From Paraglomus occultum (taxonomy: Eukaryota; Glomeromycota; Glomeromycetes; Paraglomerales; Paraglomeraceae), in NCBI GenBank assembly GCA_910592205.1, contig CAJVPJ010000033.1:1-63043 (forward strand): a stretch of DNA of 63,043 nucleotides, given 5' to 3'. The position numbers and the translations under genes were made by a program. Positions 9,834 to 20,265 of the stretch are shown here, piece after piece. Position 1 is the stretch's first letter. Every line of letters starts with the position of its first letter. A model generated the notes under the pieces. The model was not told the DNA's origin. It saw only the letters and a list, made by a program, of their open reading frames with translations, and ran no database searches.

Positions 9834-11888
9834 ATGATTTTTATCTCGTACACGACAGATCAAATGGCCAACAATACAACTTTGTCTTCGATAGGCAGCC
9901 TCCGGAAACGGTTACGAGATGGAGGGGGTGAAAGGGAAGGCAACGAGAGGCGAAAGGAGAAAAAACTTAAACGAATTCCGCCTGCCATTGCTGTTGTGAC
10001 TGGTGGCATGAGGAGTGAAAACAATTTGGGGAGCATGTCTACAAATGAAAGCGCATCTACGTCTGTCTGTGTCCCAACAGCTGCCACAACCAATATTTCT
10101 ACTTTCTCACCAACCATGTTGGGACAATCCCGCGCGATCGCCTACGCGAATTCTTCCACTTCTCTCGGTTCACTTGTCTTGCCTCCGTTAAACTCAACCG
10201 CCGACAGCAATACGAATGTCGGTGAAGAAGGGACGGTTTCGACGCCTACAAATGTTGGAAATCGGGTTGCGGATGATCGGAGGGGAATGACTGTGAATAA
10301 TAGTACGAATGGGGCTATAACCACAAGTGCGAATACGTTGACATTCATGCTATTGCAAAATGAACTGTAAAATTACGAATCTCTTGTGTGACTAACCTAC
10401 TTGCTGCATAATCTCGTAGTCACATCTGGCCCCACACGACCCAAACCCACTAGTCTAGAGTTGCAATTCTGGGAAATGGCTGGGATGTTGGATAACAGTA
10501 TATTGGCTAGTTTGAAGTGAGTAATGAGGAAAGGTCAGTGCGAATAAATTATTGTCAAAGTTACAATAATGTTAATATGGGATTTCTGGTTGCAGAGAGG
10601 AAAATAGAGTAAAGCTTGAAAAAAAACGACCTGATTTGAATTTTGTGTCAACTGAGAAGGTAAGACGTCTTGAGAATAAAAAACTTGATGCATGGCAGTT
10701 TATCTCTTTATTGACGAGTTTTTTTTTCCGTCACATCTATGTAATTTCTCTTGACGCTTGCTTACATTTGGCTCTTTTCGTATATTTTTATAACTCTTGT
10801 CGGTCTCAAATATTCGCCGTTAGGCTCGCATATCAACACATCAAACTTCGCCGATAACGAAACCCGAAGTAGTACTCTCTGCCGCATTCTACGATCATCA
10901 TAGTCCAGCTTCGCGCATGCAAGAATTTCTCGTACTTGGTAGTCAACCGTTAGCTGCTCTCAAAGATGCTTTTTATTGTTTAAAAGATTTTTATTCGGCT
11001 GAAACTGAGAAATCCGCTTCCAGCTATTTCTTAATCGAAAACACGTTTTACAATGACCTTCGAGACGAGGGCCTTCAAGACTATAGCAAGTATGTTTTGT
11101 TTATTCGTTTATATTTGCATTAGCACACAGAATTCAGGCGTTTGGTCCACCCAACTCCTAACCATTCTTTCAAAATATACTCAATTTTCCTCAAGAATAA
11201 TAATAGATTGGCTGAGCCGTCAGAGCGAAGAAACCAAAGCAAAACTGGGCCCATATCGGAGTAAAACAATGCACGAAACTAAATTCGATGAATTGACAAT
11301 AAGATTGAATCAACCATATTTGTTCTGTCATCGGGGCAATTGTCAGCATGCTTTAATATTTAGGGATTTGCGGTGAGTTTAGAGACGAGTGATGATAATG
11401 GTGCAACAACTTTTCCCGCCAATAATACTCAGTATCTTCTTTATAGTTTATTACATGATGGGGACGAGCAAGATTACAATGCATATCCCAAGGCTGTCTT
11501 TCGTTGTAAGATTTCGAGGAGTAAATGCAGAATGTGTCTCCAACGACCGGCTCAGTAAGTATGAGCGTGTGTGGTTTCTCCCCTTTCTCATTTGCTTTTT
11601 CGTCCTTTCTCACGCTTTTGCTTCTCTTGTCTAACTCATTTAATAGATTTACTACATTGAATGACTACTTGTCCGGCGAATGTCCAGCCTATTTCTGTGA
11701 GACATGTTATAATCAATTTCATTATGACGAAAACGGGACCCTGCTCTATGACAGTTTCCAGGTAAGATAATTAAAGTTCGTGGTTAATAACAGAAATTGA
11801 TGTCCAATGAAGATGATACGAGCTAACGCGGTTTTTTATCTCCTTTGGATGCGTATATTTAAAGGTCTTCCCATACGTACACGAATAA
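9834..11888 (+). CDS. snRNA-activating protein complex subunit 3 (SNAPC3/SNAP50) homologue
   Basis: Downstream exons are clear: 10596-10659, 10824-11089, 11196-11372, 11447-11554, 11647-11761, 11865-11888, all GT-AG and phase-consistent. They encode KPEVVLSAAFY, QEFLVLGSQPLAALKDAFYC, ENTFYNDLRDEGLQDYS, IIIDWLSRQ, FDELTIRLNQPYLFCHRGNC, FRCKISRSKCRMC, and ECPAYFCETCYNQFHYDENG, ending in PYVHE. These are the diagnostic SNAP50 blocks, including the C-terminal Cys/His zinc fingers. SNAPc binds the proximal sequence element and drives Pol II and Pol III snRNA transcription in the nucleus. The exon at about 9834-10370 encodes a basic and then Ser/Thr-rich N-terminal part. Its 3' border is ambiguous (acceptor 10420 or 10454, with different donors). 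The true start may be the 8890 exon. Confidence 0.87.
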
Positions 11889-11990
11889 CATGGCAAAATG
11901 CAACTTAATATATTGATGGCAGAAACTGCCATAACACGATAATCACTTTAATTATAACTCTTCATAATAAACTTTCTCCCCTTCGTTATC

Positions 11991-14108
11991 TTAAATAAGC
12001 GCAAAAGCATAAAGTGCTCTTACGAAACTAGCAAAAATCACAAGTGTCACACATGGCTGGAGCGAGTTGGCACCATTGGAGTTACCACCATTATTCGATC
12101 CATCTCCTGTAGCTGTGTTAACAATTGCAGAACAGTTGGATGCAACGTCCTGCGGTTGATTCGAGAGGAAAAGAAATTAATTTTTGAGGCGAAATGAAAT
12201 TTATCACTTCCCAGCACGGAAATATTAAATAATTGAGTATTTATTCGCCGCTTTCACAGTTATTTAGGTTATTGTTGATTATGACCAATAACCAACATGT
12301 ACTTCTGGAAGCGGCGGATAAACATAAGATGGCGAATAAACACTCGATTATTTGTTTGTTTCAAGCAGAAAATTTTTTCTGCAGAAGTTGATGCTCTTTG
12401 TCTAAACAATGTACAGGCCGATAACATCCATACCACTCTACCTCCGTAGTTTAAATACATACCGTTGTAGGCGCATTCACATCCGTACAATTCGCTGAAC
12501 TAGAAATCGTCTTCTTTTCCCCTAAGGCGACATTTCTAAACCATTTTCTTTGATATCCACTTTTGGGCAAGTTCTCATTGACCACATTTATCAAATCTTC
12601 CAATACAGCATCCTGCATTGGCACTGCTCGTTCGAACCAATCTCTTCCATCGCTCGGGCTAGTGATCCCATCTTCTCTGAAGATTTTTTTATTTTTGACA
12701 AACTTGTAGGGCGCGTCAGGCGTAAGTCCGTAATTGCTATAAACAGTCGAGATGTCGCTCGCAATAAAGGTTTCATCAATGATGATGTCTACAGTATTGA
12801 TTGCGTTAAGAAAATCTGATGAGGTAGTGTATTTGAGTTGGGAAGTGTTAAAGTAGACGGCTCCAGCAGCTTCCGTTAATTGTTTTTTATATTGCGCATC
12901 TGCAATAGACCATGATGGTGTGTTGTTGTTGAAATCGCTTGGTGCATCATAGACAACCCACGCGAGAACTGGTGCGGTTGAATCTTTATTTCCATCTGTA
13001 GCTAACTGCCTAAAACAGGCATAGTTTGCAACGATTCCCTTCATAATTCCAATCGCGCGATCTTCAACGTTGAAGAAGGTTGAGTAGAATTTAATCCATT
13101 CGGCGCGGTTCAAAGAGCCGGGGTCTTGCTCGGGCGAAACGCTCACGGAATTGGGCTTAGCATCCGGAGTGGAAGCACCGATGGCAAGAGAAACCGTGCT
13201 AAGTTGAGTGGCAGCGTTCGCTGCAACTGGAGAGAGGGCGGTAATACTGCCATTGCCCTCCAGAAGTTGAACACATGGGGAAGAAATGAAGTCGCTCGAA
13301 TCGACTAACGATATTTTTGATCTCAAACCGAGCATCTAAGAGAATTTGAGGAAGAGTTTAAAAGGAAAAGGCAATGATGTGAGTACGATCTTTAAACGAC
13401 ATGCGTTGAAATTTTCGTGACAAGCGATATAAAATAATCATCAACAACTTCATTAACCCTGGCACCAAGATATCTCTAAAATCTATATTAAATTACGTTC
13501 ACCAATTATGATTCGACAACTTACATCGAGGAATGCCACACTGCTAGTGCCCAGAACCGCCACATTCTGCGCTGGCACTTGGAAAACTTTCGTTCCAGCC
13601 GGAATTGCCGTCGCAGGCGGTGCCTGGGTACCGCATTGGTACAACGCAAAAGTCTCGTTGGTATACTTGTTCGTGACAAGTTTATAGTACTTGAAGTATT
13701 GGATTGAGAACAAGGTGGCCGTTTCGACTAGAGTAGATGAAATCAGTACAAAAAAGACGGCAGGGGCGGCATTGATGAGACAGAATGTAATTACGATACA
13801 AATATTTTTCTATTATCGCTGATAGACATCACATCACTTCTATCTCAAATTGTGTCTCGCTACGATAACCTTATTTACTAACCATCAGCCTTTACGGGAA
13901 AGTAATCCGTATTTGGATCAAAGTTCGTAACACATTCCGCTGAATTGGTGCTCTGTCCGTCAACTCTCAAGCCCGCAAGCGCAATCAGCACGAAGACGCA
14001 AATAAATTGGATGTAGAACTTGTAGTATACATTCATTCCGTAAAAGCTCACTGGAGCTGTGAAGCGAGGACGTGGAACTGGGGGTGGCAAAGGCTTGCTC
14101 GGTAACAT
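11991..14108 (-). CDS. Secreted, predicted GPI-anchored periplasmic-binding-protein-like protein
   Basis: Four exons (14108-13883, 13727-13525, 13335-12463, 12149-11991) with matching phases give 486 aa. A second Met at 14036 starts a textbook signal peptide (YYKFYIQFICVFVLIALAGL) and may be the real start, since the first 24 residues are Pro-rich. The body has QNVAVLGTSSVAFLDMLGLR, ISLVDSSDFISSPCVQ, VDIIIDETFIAS and AVLEDLINVVN. This layout is that of class III/TroA-like binding proteins, where a helix follows the first strand and the product tracks a metal-chelate type ligand. The last exon is Ser/Asn/Gly-rich and ends in a hydrophobic tail with no charged end, typical of a GPI attachment signal. 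The probable product is a wall or membrane-bound surface ligand binder. Ligand unknown; fold assignment is inference. Confidence 0.68.
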
Positions 14109-15331
14109 GATAAATTAATTAGCGAGTCTAGTGTTTTAATGTACAGATGTAATATACAGTAACGGATTTGATATTGAAAAAGCCGATTCGGGGCAAAATT
14201 TCAACAAAAGGAGAGCGTGCATTGTCTATATACACAATTTCTTGATTATCTTGTGTGAATCTCATTGGAGAATGGGGATGAAGGGAAGTGCGATCCGGTG
14301 TAATACGGTATAGCAATTTTTAATGCGGTTATTAAGAACATGATTTGGAACCAGTAAGTTAGGCATTCTATTCCATTTTCGGCGCACAAATTTTAGGCAG
14401 ATAGATTTAGCTGCATATTTGTCTTACCTCTCTTTTAGTTAACCTGATTTAGCCAAGATGTCAACCATAAACAACGTCACAGCTATTAGCTAGCATTGGT
14501 GAGTAGACCTATTCACCGGCTTTATACAATAATCTTTATGTCTTTCCTCCTTTCTACAGCAAACCATTGTCTAACCCGCACAACTTGTGTTCTTCCTGTA
14601 GCTCATCCTATAGAGGTAAAAAGTTTTGTTATCGTGGGAACGACAGCTTCTTTTCCTCACCAAAAAGCTAAATTCCATTTGTCAAGCAAAATTTGTGACC
14701 CATCAAGAATAAATTTTGTTTGATCTGATTTTTCGATACTGTACCAATGTTTACGTAACTAGTGACTTTTTGGTGAACGCTGCAGATGTTACTCTGAATT
14801 ACGAACTCACCGTCTAGTATATTCCGACTTGCGCTACTGGCACATAACGGCAGATTTACAAAGACAGAACCGTATCGAAAAAAGAAGCTTGATAATATTG
14901 TAGAGGGGAAGTTGTTAGAATGAGAATTTTTACGATTCGTTAATGTGTAAGAAGATTTTAGTCGTTACTATAAAATGCAAACTGATGATATCGAAAGTGG
15001 CATTTACTCGATTACAATTTGCCTGGCAGAGACATGTTCCTTGAATTGACCATATTAAAGGAATTTTGAATTCTTTATCGTAAACTCTTTGATTATGATA
15101 CAGGTAATAGTTCGATTCAAATTGAGTTCAAGAACAGGTTTATGTGATTCTTTTTAACATTTCGGAATGGGGGAAATTTACAAAGAACATTAGCTCGAGT
15201 TAACGCAAAGCGAATCTTTATTTGAGCCCAAAATTTCGCCCAAATACCCCTAAATTTACTTTACTTTTTTAATCTATCAGTGCAACGTCTGATATTCAGT
15301 CACTGTCCAATGAGAATGGGATGAGAATTCA
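14109..15331. other. Intergenic region, no gene seen
   Basis: About 1.2 kb between the divergently transcribed surface protein gene and PCNA. Small frames (14128-14316 minus, 14496-14723 plus) have no domain content. It must hold the promoter of the minus-strand gene. Confidence 0.5.
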
Positions 15332-15346
15332 TATAAATATACGCGT
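15332..15346 (+). promoter_or_regulatory. TATA box and adjacent MluI cell-cycle box (ACGCGT) of PCNA
   Basis: TATAAATA at 15332-15339 is followed one base later by ACGCGT at 15341-15346, 59 bp upstream of the PCNA ATG. ACGCGT is the MCB element bound by MBF (Mbp1/Swi6, Cdc10/Res) that drives G1/S transcription of replication genes in yeasts. The motif and spacing are seen directly; function is inferred. Confidence 0.6.
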
Positions 15347-15404
15347 TCGTTTCTCGTAACACGCACATTCCATACCCCCACTCTTCCATTTGTTTCTCGT
15401 CACC

Positions 15405-16666
15405 ATGTTCGAAGCGCGTCTAAGTCAAGGCTCCGTCCTCAAAAAAGTTCTCGAGGCTGTCAAAGAACTAGTGACAGATGCTAATTTTGACTGTTCCGAA
15501 ACGGGTATCTCACTCCAGGCCATGGATAATTCTCATGTAGCTTTGGTTTCCGTCCTCCTCAAAGCCGATGGCTTCGACCCGTATACCTGCGATAGAAACA
15601 TTCCGTTAGGAGTGAATTTAGGAAGTTTGAATAAAATACTAAAATGTGCGGGAAACGAAGATACAATTACGTTAAAAGTAGATGAGACTGGGGATACATT
15701 GAACTTGTTATTCGAGAGCCAAAGTAAGTCCTTTTGGAGTAGTTATGCGTGAGAGTACGTTCTATACGCGTTATCTTGACGCGACGCTTGTCGTTCAATC
15801 AACACAAATCCGCCCAATTGTTTAATTTACTCACCGGTTTTCTTTGTTGTTCTCAAGATAACGATCGATTCGGTGAATATGAACTAAAGTTAATGGACAT
15901 TGATCAGGAACACCTTGGAATTCCTGAAACAGAATATGATGCCATTGTCGTCTTGTCATCGGGCGAATTTCAACGAATTTGCCGTGACTTGTCTGGGATT
16001 AGCGAGTCGGGTGAGTTTAGAGTTTGAGTTTTGATCATACTGAGGGATTGGCTGGATACGATGGATCGATGGACAAACAATGTGTTCTTAAATAGAGACC
16101 CTTTCGTTCATATAGTATTTATGAACAATATTGTCTTGCCTCTGAGTAACTGATACCATACCTGACATATTGACATTCAACCTTTCCCAACATCTTGCAT
16201 TTCATTCCACCAGTCAGCATTTCAGTAACAAAAGAAGGCGTCAAGTTCCAAGCAAAAGGAGAAGTTGGAACGGGGAATATTACTCTTCGACCAAACAGTT
16301 CAGTTGATAAGGTATATACTTGAAAATTATTTCATCCGCGCGTGACAACAATATACATGATAGTGTGATTAGCATTCTATTGACATATTATCATTGCTAA
16401 CTTCTCTGTCTCGACATGCTCACCAACTCGATATTATTGTTTGTAAACAACGTTAGGGCTCTGACTCAGTCTCAATAAAACTCACCTCTCCAGTCGACTT
16501 GACCTTTTCCCTAAAGTATCTCTCGAATTTCACAAAAGCCGCACCGTTATCGGACAAAGTCACGCTATGTATGGCATCGAATACACCATTATTGGTTGAG
16601 TATAATATGGAAGAATGTGCGCTTGTTAGATATTATCTTGCGCCTAAGATTGAGGATGAGGAGTAA
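15405..16666 (+). CDS. PCNA: Proliferating cell nuclear antigen (sliding clamp)
   Basis: Four exons (15405-15723, 15858-16010, 16214-16311, 16457-16666) give 259 aa, the normal PCNA length. The start [20 protein letters not shown] is the family N-terminus; an in-frame Met five codons upstream is ignored. Further blocks are [74 protein letters not shown] and the C-terminal [19 protein letters not shown]. The interdomain loop and the YYLAPK end that receive PIP-box partners are intact. The trimer encircles DNA in the nucleus as processivity clamp for polymerases delta and epsilon and as platform for repair and ubiquitin signalling. Promoter has TATA plus ACGCGT. Confidence 0.98.
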
Positions 16667-17613
16667 GAGGAAGTGATAGAGGACGATTAATGACAAGAGA
16701 CGCGTAAAAGGGGAGCAGTGGTGTTAATGATTATCAGCGAAGATTCCAAGTCACTTCTATTGTAAAATTTTGTCAATTTGAATATAATAAACTTTGTTTG
16801 TCGATTATACGCAAAAAGATGGAAGGCATGTTCGTCAATCATTTGGTTATCATTCAAACATTGCCCTATTATAATGAATTACAGTACTGTATATGTTGGA
16901 AGTCTCCATCGCACTCAGAACACGACAACTAGCTAGCAAAGGCTTATATTATGGATATCAAATCGCTTGGATGGCGGATGGAGGTGCAAGGTCCAGCAGG
17001 GATTAACAGCGACGGTCAATTAATCATTACGAGTCGCGAGATGCCGGTATTTCAACCGCTGCATGATGATAGAGAGAAAGATTGCTTCACCCCAGACGTC
17101 GCTCACGCTTTTGTGTGCCTTGAGGAGAATAAACTTCCGATCCGATCCTGTAAGTAAATGTGTCAACAAGGTGAACATGACGTCCGGAACATAAAATTCC
17201 AATAGCGACCTGTCTTTTGTGATTGGTATTAGCTTCTTTGGCAGGATTAACCATTGTAATTGTTTTAACCTTAAACAATCTGGTTTTAGTAGTAAAGACT
17301 CGTTATGATTATCTGTGTATAGAAAGATCATGAAAAATAATACATATGAGTGCTGGCAGTATATTGCTTATGCATGATGATATCTCTATTACTAAATGTA
17401 ATCAAGCACGTCTTGCGCATGGGATATGCGAGCACAGGAAAAGGTTTACGCGTAGGACATCAAAGATTTTATCTATTATGAATATTACATGTTTTCTATT
17501 AGAATGCTGATACGACTATCTATTATTATTTGTATACGTTCTGTACTAAACCCTGATATTGGGATCAAAAGAGAGCAAGCATTTGGAGGTTGGAGCCTGT
17601 CTGATGATAACAG
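16667..17613. other. Intergenic region, no supported gene
   Basis: Downstream flank of PCNA. Two ACGCGT hexamers (near 16700 and 17448) appear here away from any gene start. A 68-codon frame at 16951-17157 has no recognisable domain and is not called. Confidence 0.45.
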
Positions 17614-18190
17614 TTATACTAACTCTAGTTTGATTTGTGCTAAACAGTGAATGAAAATAGTATTATCACGTCCTCCGTCAATAACTCTTACATCACCAAG
17701 ACCTGGCGAACCAAAAATGAACGTAAATCCATTACCCATCATCCATAGTACTAAGTACGAACAGCAAAAGCCGTAGATGAGGGAAGTAATGCACTCCAGA
17801 TTAGAATGACAATTCCACAAAAAATTCCTAACGCGCTTACAAGTTGAAGAAGTCTAAATGCAAGTTTACGTAGTCTTTCATTAGGCGGGTTATTTTCAAA
17901 TTTTTGCGGCAAAGTAACCATAAAATGCAATAATTGTGAAAGTATTTCTTCCGGAGGGTTAAATCAGTAATCATTGTGGAAATTGGTTTAGTTAAGGCTG
18001 CTCCAATAAGAACGTATTAGTAAATTTATTATTTTATCTTACGTCTACTGACCTATATCACTCGCCGGCGCTGTGTCATCATCGATAGCTGATTCTGTTG
18101 AATTGTATTAGTTAGTAAATATAATTATTTATTCTCGTGTTAAATAAACTGACCCATATTATTCGCCGGCGTTGTGTCTATTTGGTTTTT
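17614..18190 (-). other. Possible small multi-exon membrane protein, unresolved
   Basis: A 56-codon frame (17921-17751) starts MVTLPQKFENNPPNERLRK and runs into a hydrophobic segment (LGIFCGIVILIW). A second hydrophobic segment follows in another frame (GFCCSYLVLWMMG, in 17820-17614). A 47-bp gtaagc...ag intron could join them. Upstream, at about 18090 and 18175, are two short similar exon-like pieces, DTAPASDIG and DTTPANNMG, each ending at a gtcag donor-like site. The pattern resembles a small Thr/Ser-rich surface protein with a membrane anchor, but I could not build one consistent model. No family is recognised. Confidence 0.25.
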
Positions 18191-18985
18191 TTGTTCTTTT
18201 CGTTCTTCTCGTTTTCACTTGCCAAAGTATACAGGGCCATATAAATATAAATATACTGGTCTATAGTTCTAAAGGAGATAAATTAAATAAGTCTTTTAAA
18301 AAAAACAAATTGAATATAAAAAAATTGTGTAAAATTTTTCCAAAATTTGTTTTTATATTGTTTATGTGGCTCTACGAAATATGTTAAGTGCTTCAAGATT
18401 TGTAGTCTAGAAAATCATATGACGAATGTGTAGCTACGTTCGCGAACTTGAACGCACACAAAATATGACATCAATAGAAACCAAATAGAATAATAACAAT
18501 ACAATTTTTTGTTTCATTAATTTATTAAAAAACAAAACATATTCTTTTACTAAAAAATTAATAGACTTTGTTTTAGACCAAAAATTGTCTTACTAGAAAA
18601 CAAAAAATAATAAATAAATAAAGATAATAAAATATTTTACTAAACTAATTTCTAACTTTTTGCCGAAAAACTAACTAACCGACGTTTGTTTAAAAAAAAA
18701 ACAAAAAAAAACTGGTTTTGTTTTGCTAAAGAGCAAAAAACAACTCAACGTTTCGTTTGACTGGAAAACGAAGGAAGAAAATTTTTTTGCCAAAGTTACT
18801 ACAAAACGAAAAAAAACCCCAACTAAATTACTGTCTACAAGGTGCGCATTTTAGGCTGAGGACACAACAAGGAAAATCACAGCAACGTGCTTCGAAAGAG
18901 TCTAAACGAGGGTCGCAACGTCCAAAATTAGGAATGCAAGAAGGTGATGGTGGCAGTGTGGACAAGATACTGTTGATTTTTCTCA
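18191..18985. other. A-rich low-complexity intergenic region
   Basis: From about 18290 to 18830 the plus strand is dominated by A-runs broken by C or T (AAAACAAA-like), with extreme strand asymmetry. No coding signal. The frames at 18172-18387 and 18757-19023 are composition artefacts or shadows of the minus-strand gene. Confidence 0.55.
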
Positions 18986-19288
18986 CTAAGTTGTGGTTGC
19001 GACAACACATGTGGTGGTGGTGAGCGCACAAGTATCAGTTACTATGCAATGTTTGCCATTGCCATAACCGTTACCAACACCACAATTTTGATGGCTAACT
19101 CGACAATCGGGGCAAACAAGAACAGTAGTGAAAACGGCTGTGCAAGTTGAAGAGGTTGTAGTGACAGCTGATGTCCTCGTCATTGTTGTTGTTGAACATT
19201 GTCCAGCATCAGAAACATTACTCGATGCCAGCAATACTAATAGGCAGAAAAAGAAGGTCGAAAAAGCTTTGAGAGATTGTCCATTCAT
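18986..19288 (-). CDS. Small secreted Cys/Thr-rich protein
   Basis: Single-exon 100 aa frame. Residues 1 to about 28 form a signal peptide (MNGQSLKAFSTFFFCLLVLL, then ASSNVSDAG). The mature part of about 70 aa has Thr/Ser stretches and eight Cys, in GQC, STC, VCPDC, QNC, KHC, DTC and TTC contexts, plus a Gly/Asn patch (GVGNGYGNGKH). There is no adjacent Cys-Cys pair, so it is not a hydrophobin. Small size, secretion signal and paired cysteines fit a candidate apoplastic effector or wall protein, but no family is recognised. It sits in gene-poor, repeat-rich sequence. Thr-rich O-glycosylation is likely. Confidence 0.6.
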   Translation of the reverse strand: MNGQSLKAFSTFFFCLLVLLASSNVSDAGQCSTTTMTRTSAVTTTSSTCTAVFTTVLVCPDCRVSHQNCGVGNGYGNGKHCIVTDTCALTTTTCVVATTT

Positions 19289-19423
19289 CGTTAAATTATT
19301 TGCGAGTCAAGTAAAATACAATCGTATTTTATTGAAACAAAGGAATTTCCAACAGTTTATATAAGATTTTGTGTGTAATAAATTAATATAGACAACTGTA
19401 AAGGTCTATTAATAATTTTTTAT

Positions 19424-19505
19424 AGGGTGAAGTTACACTGCGTGTATATTTGTGCAGTAAAACGCGACGCCTTGACATTGAGTGCTATGTTGCATTTATG
19501 GGAGT
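19424..19505 (+). repeat. Dispersed repeat, copy A
   Basis: Begins AGGGTGAAGTTACACTG, then CAGTAAAAC, then GCGACGCCTTGACATTGAG. The same blocks in the same order recur at 20184-20265 with small insertions. The two copies flank the TA-flanked MITE at 19661-20123. Confidence 0.6.
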
Positions 19506-19660
19506 TTGTATTACTTTCCGTCGGCTCAAAGTAGAGGTCTTAACGAAAGTTGTCTTCTGTTGTTGCAAACGCACAGTATAGTAATGTTATTCCTGAACGC
19601 AAACTTGGTTTTATTCGTGGCTAAAGAAAAAAAGATGGTCGTAATATAGATACACTAATA

Positions 19661-20123
19661 CAGTCACGCCTGTCTATTTGCATAACGTTTATTTGCATAA
19701 AGGAGCGTCGGTCTCCCTTAGTGGGACCTATTAGCTATTTGCATAACGTGAACGTGCATATGCATCAAAGATGTATTTAACTCTAGTAGGTCCCACCAAC
19801 GTATATTATACTATAAAAGGAGTTATCAAAAAATCGTTATTATTGTGGCATAAAAAAGTTTCAACTGCATAAATATTCACGCCACTTATTGGGGTAATTC
19901 TTTGATTATTTTGTTTTTTTAAACAGATTTGATAGTTTTGGTGATTGCTTAATGCTGCAATGTAGTGTTCTTCATCAGAAAATGATGGCGATAACATAAT
20001 GTACAAGAGGATACTAATAAAATTTTGAGTATCAAATCATGTGATAACGTATATTTGCATATTCTGTCTATTTGCATAAAGACATATCGGTCCCAACAGT
20101 ATGCAAATAGACAGGTGCGACTG
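19661..20123. mobile_element. Non-autonomous Tc1/mariner-like MITE (463 bp)
   Basis: The left end CAGTCACGCCTGTCTATTTG (continuing CATA) at 19661 is matched, inverted, by the right end ending at 20123. The 24-bp terminal inverted repeats agree at about 22 positions. Both ends are flanked by TA (19659-19660 and 20124-20125), the target duplication of Tc1/mariner/pogo elements, and CAGT ends are typical. Sub-terminal TATTTGCATAA motifs recur inside. No transposase is encoded; the 66-codon minus-strand frame inside is not transposase-like. It would depend on an autonomous relative. Confidence 0.8.
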
Positions 20124-20183
20124 TATGTTTAACATCAACGAAAATCCTCATAACTAAAAAACGACGAGCCATCACTCCTGACA

Positions 20184-20265
20184 GGGTGAAGTTACACTGT
20201 ATTTATACTGTGTTGTAGGGTCCAGTAAAACTTCATAATGCGACGCCTTGGCACTGAGTGCTACG
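20184..20265 (+). repeat. Dispersed repeat, copy B
   Basis: Direct-orientation partner of 19424-19505. It shares AGGGTGAAGTTACACTG, CAGTAAAAC and GCGACGCCTTGGCACTGAG, with a 9-14 bp insertion between blocks. Its origin (old transposon end or tandem segment) is unknown. Confidence 0.6.

Noticed and set aside
18757-19023. 88-codon plus-strand frame rich in Lys/Gln
   Set aside because: Its 5' half is A-rich low complexity and its 3' half is antisense to the signal-peptide-bearing secreted gene.
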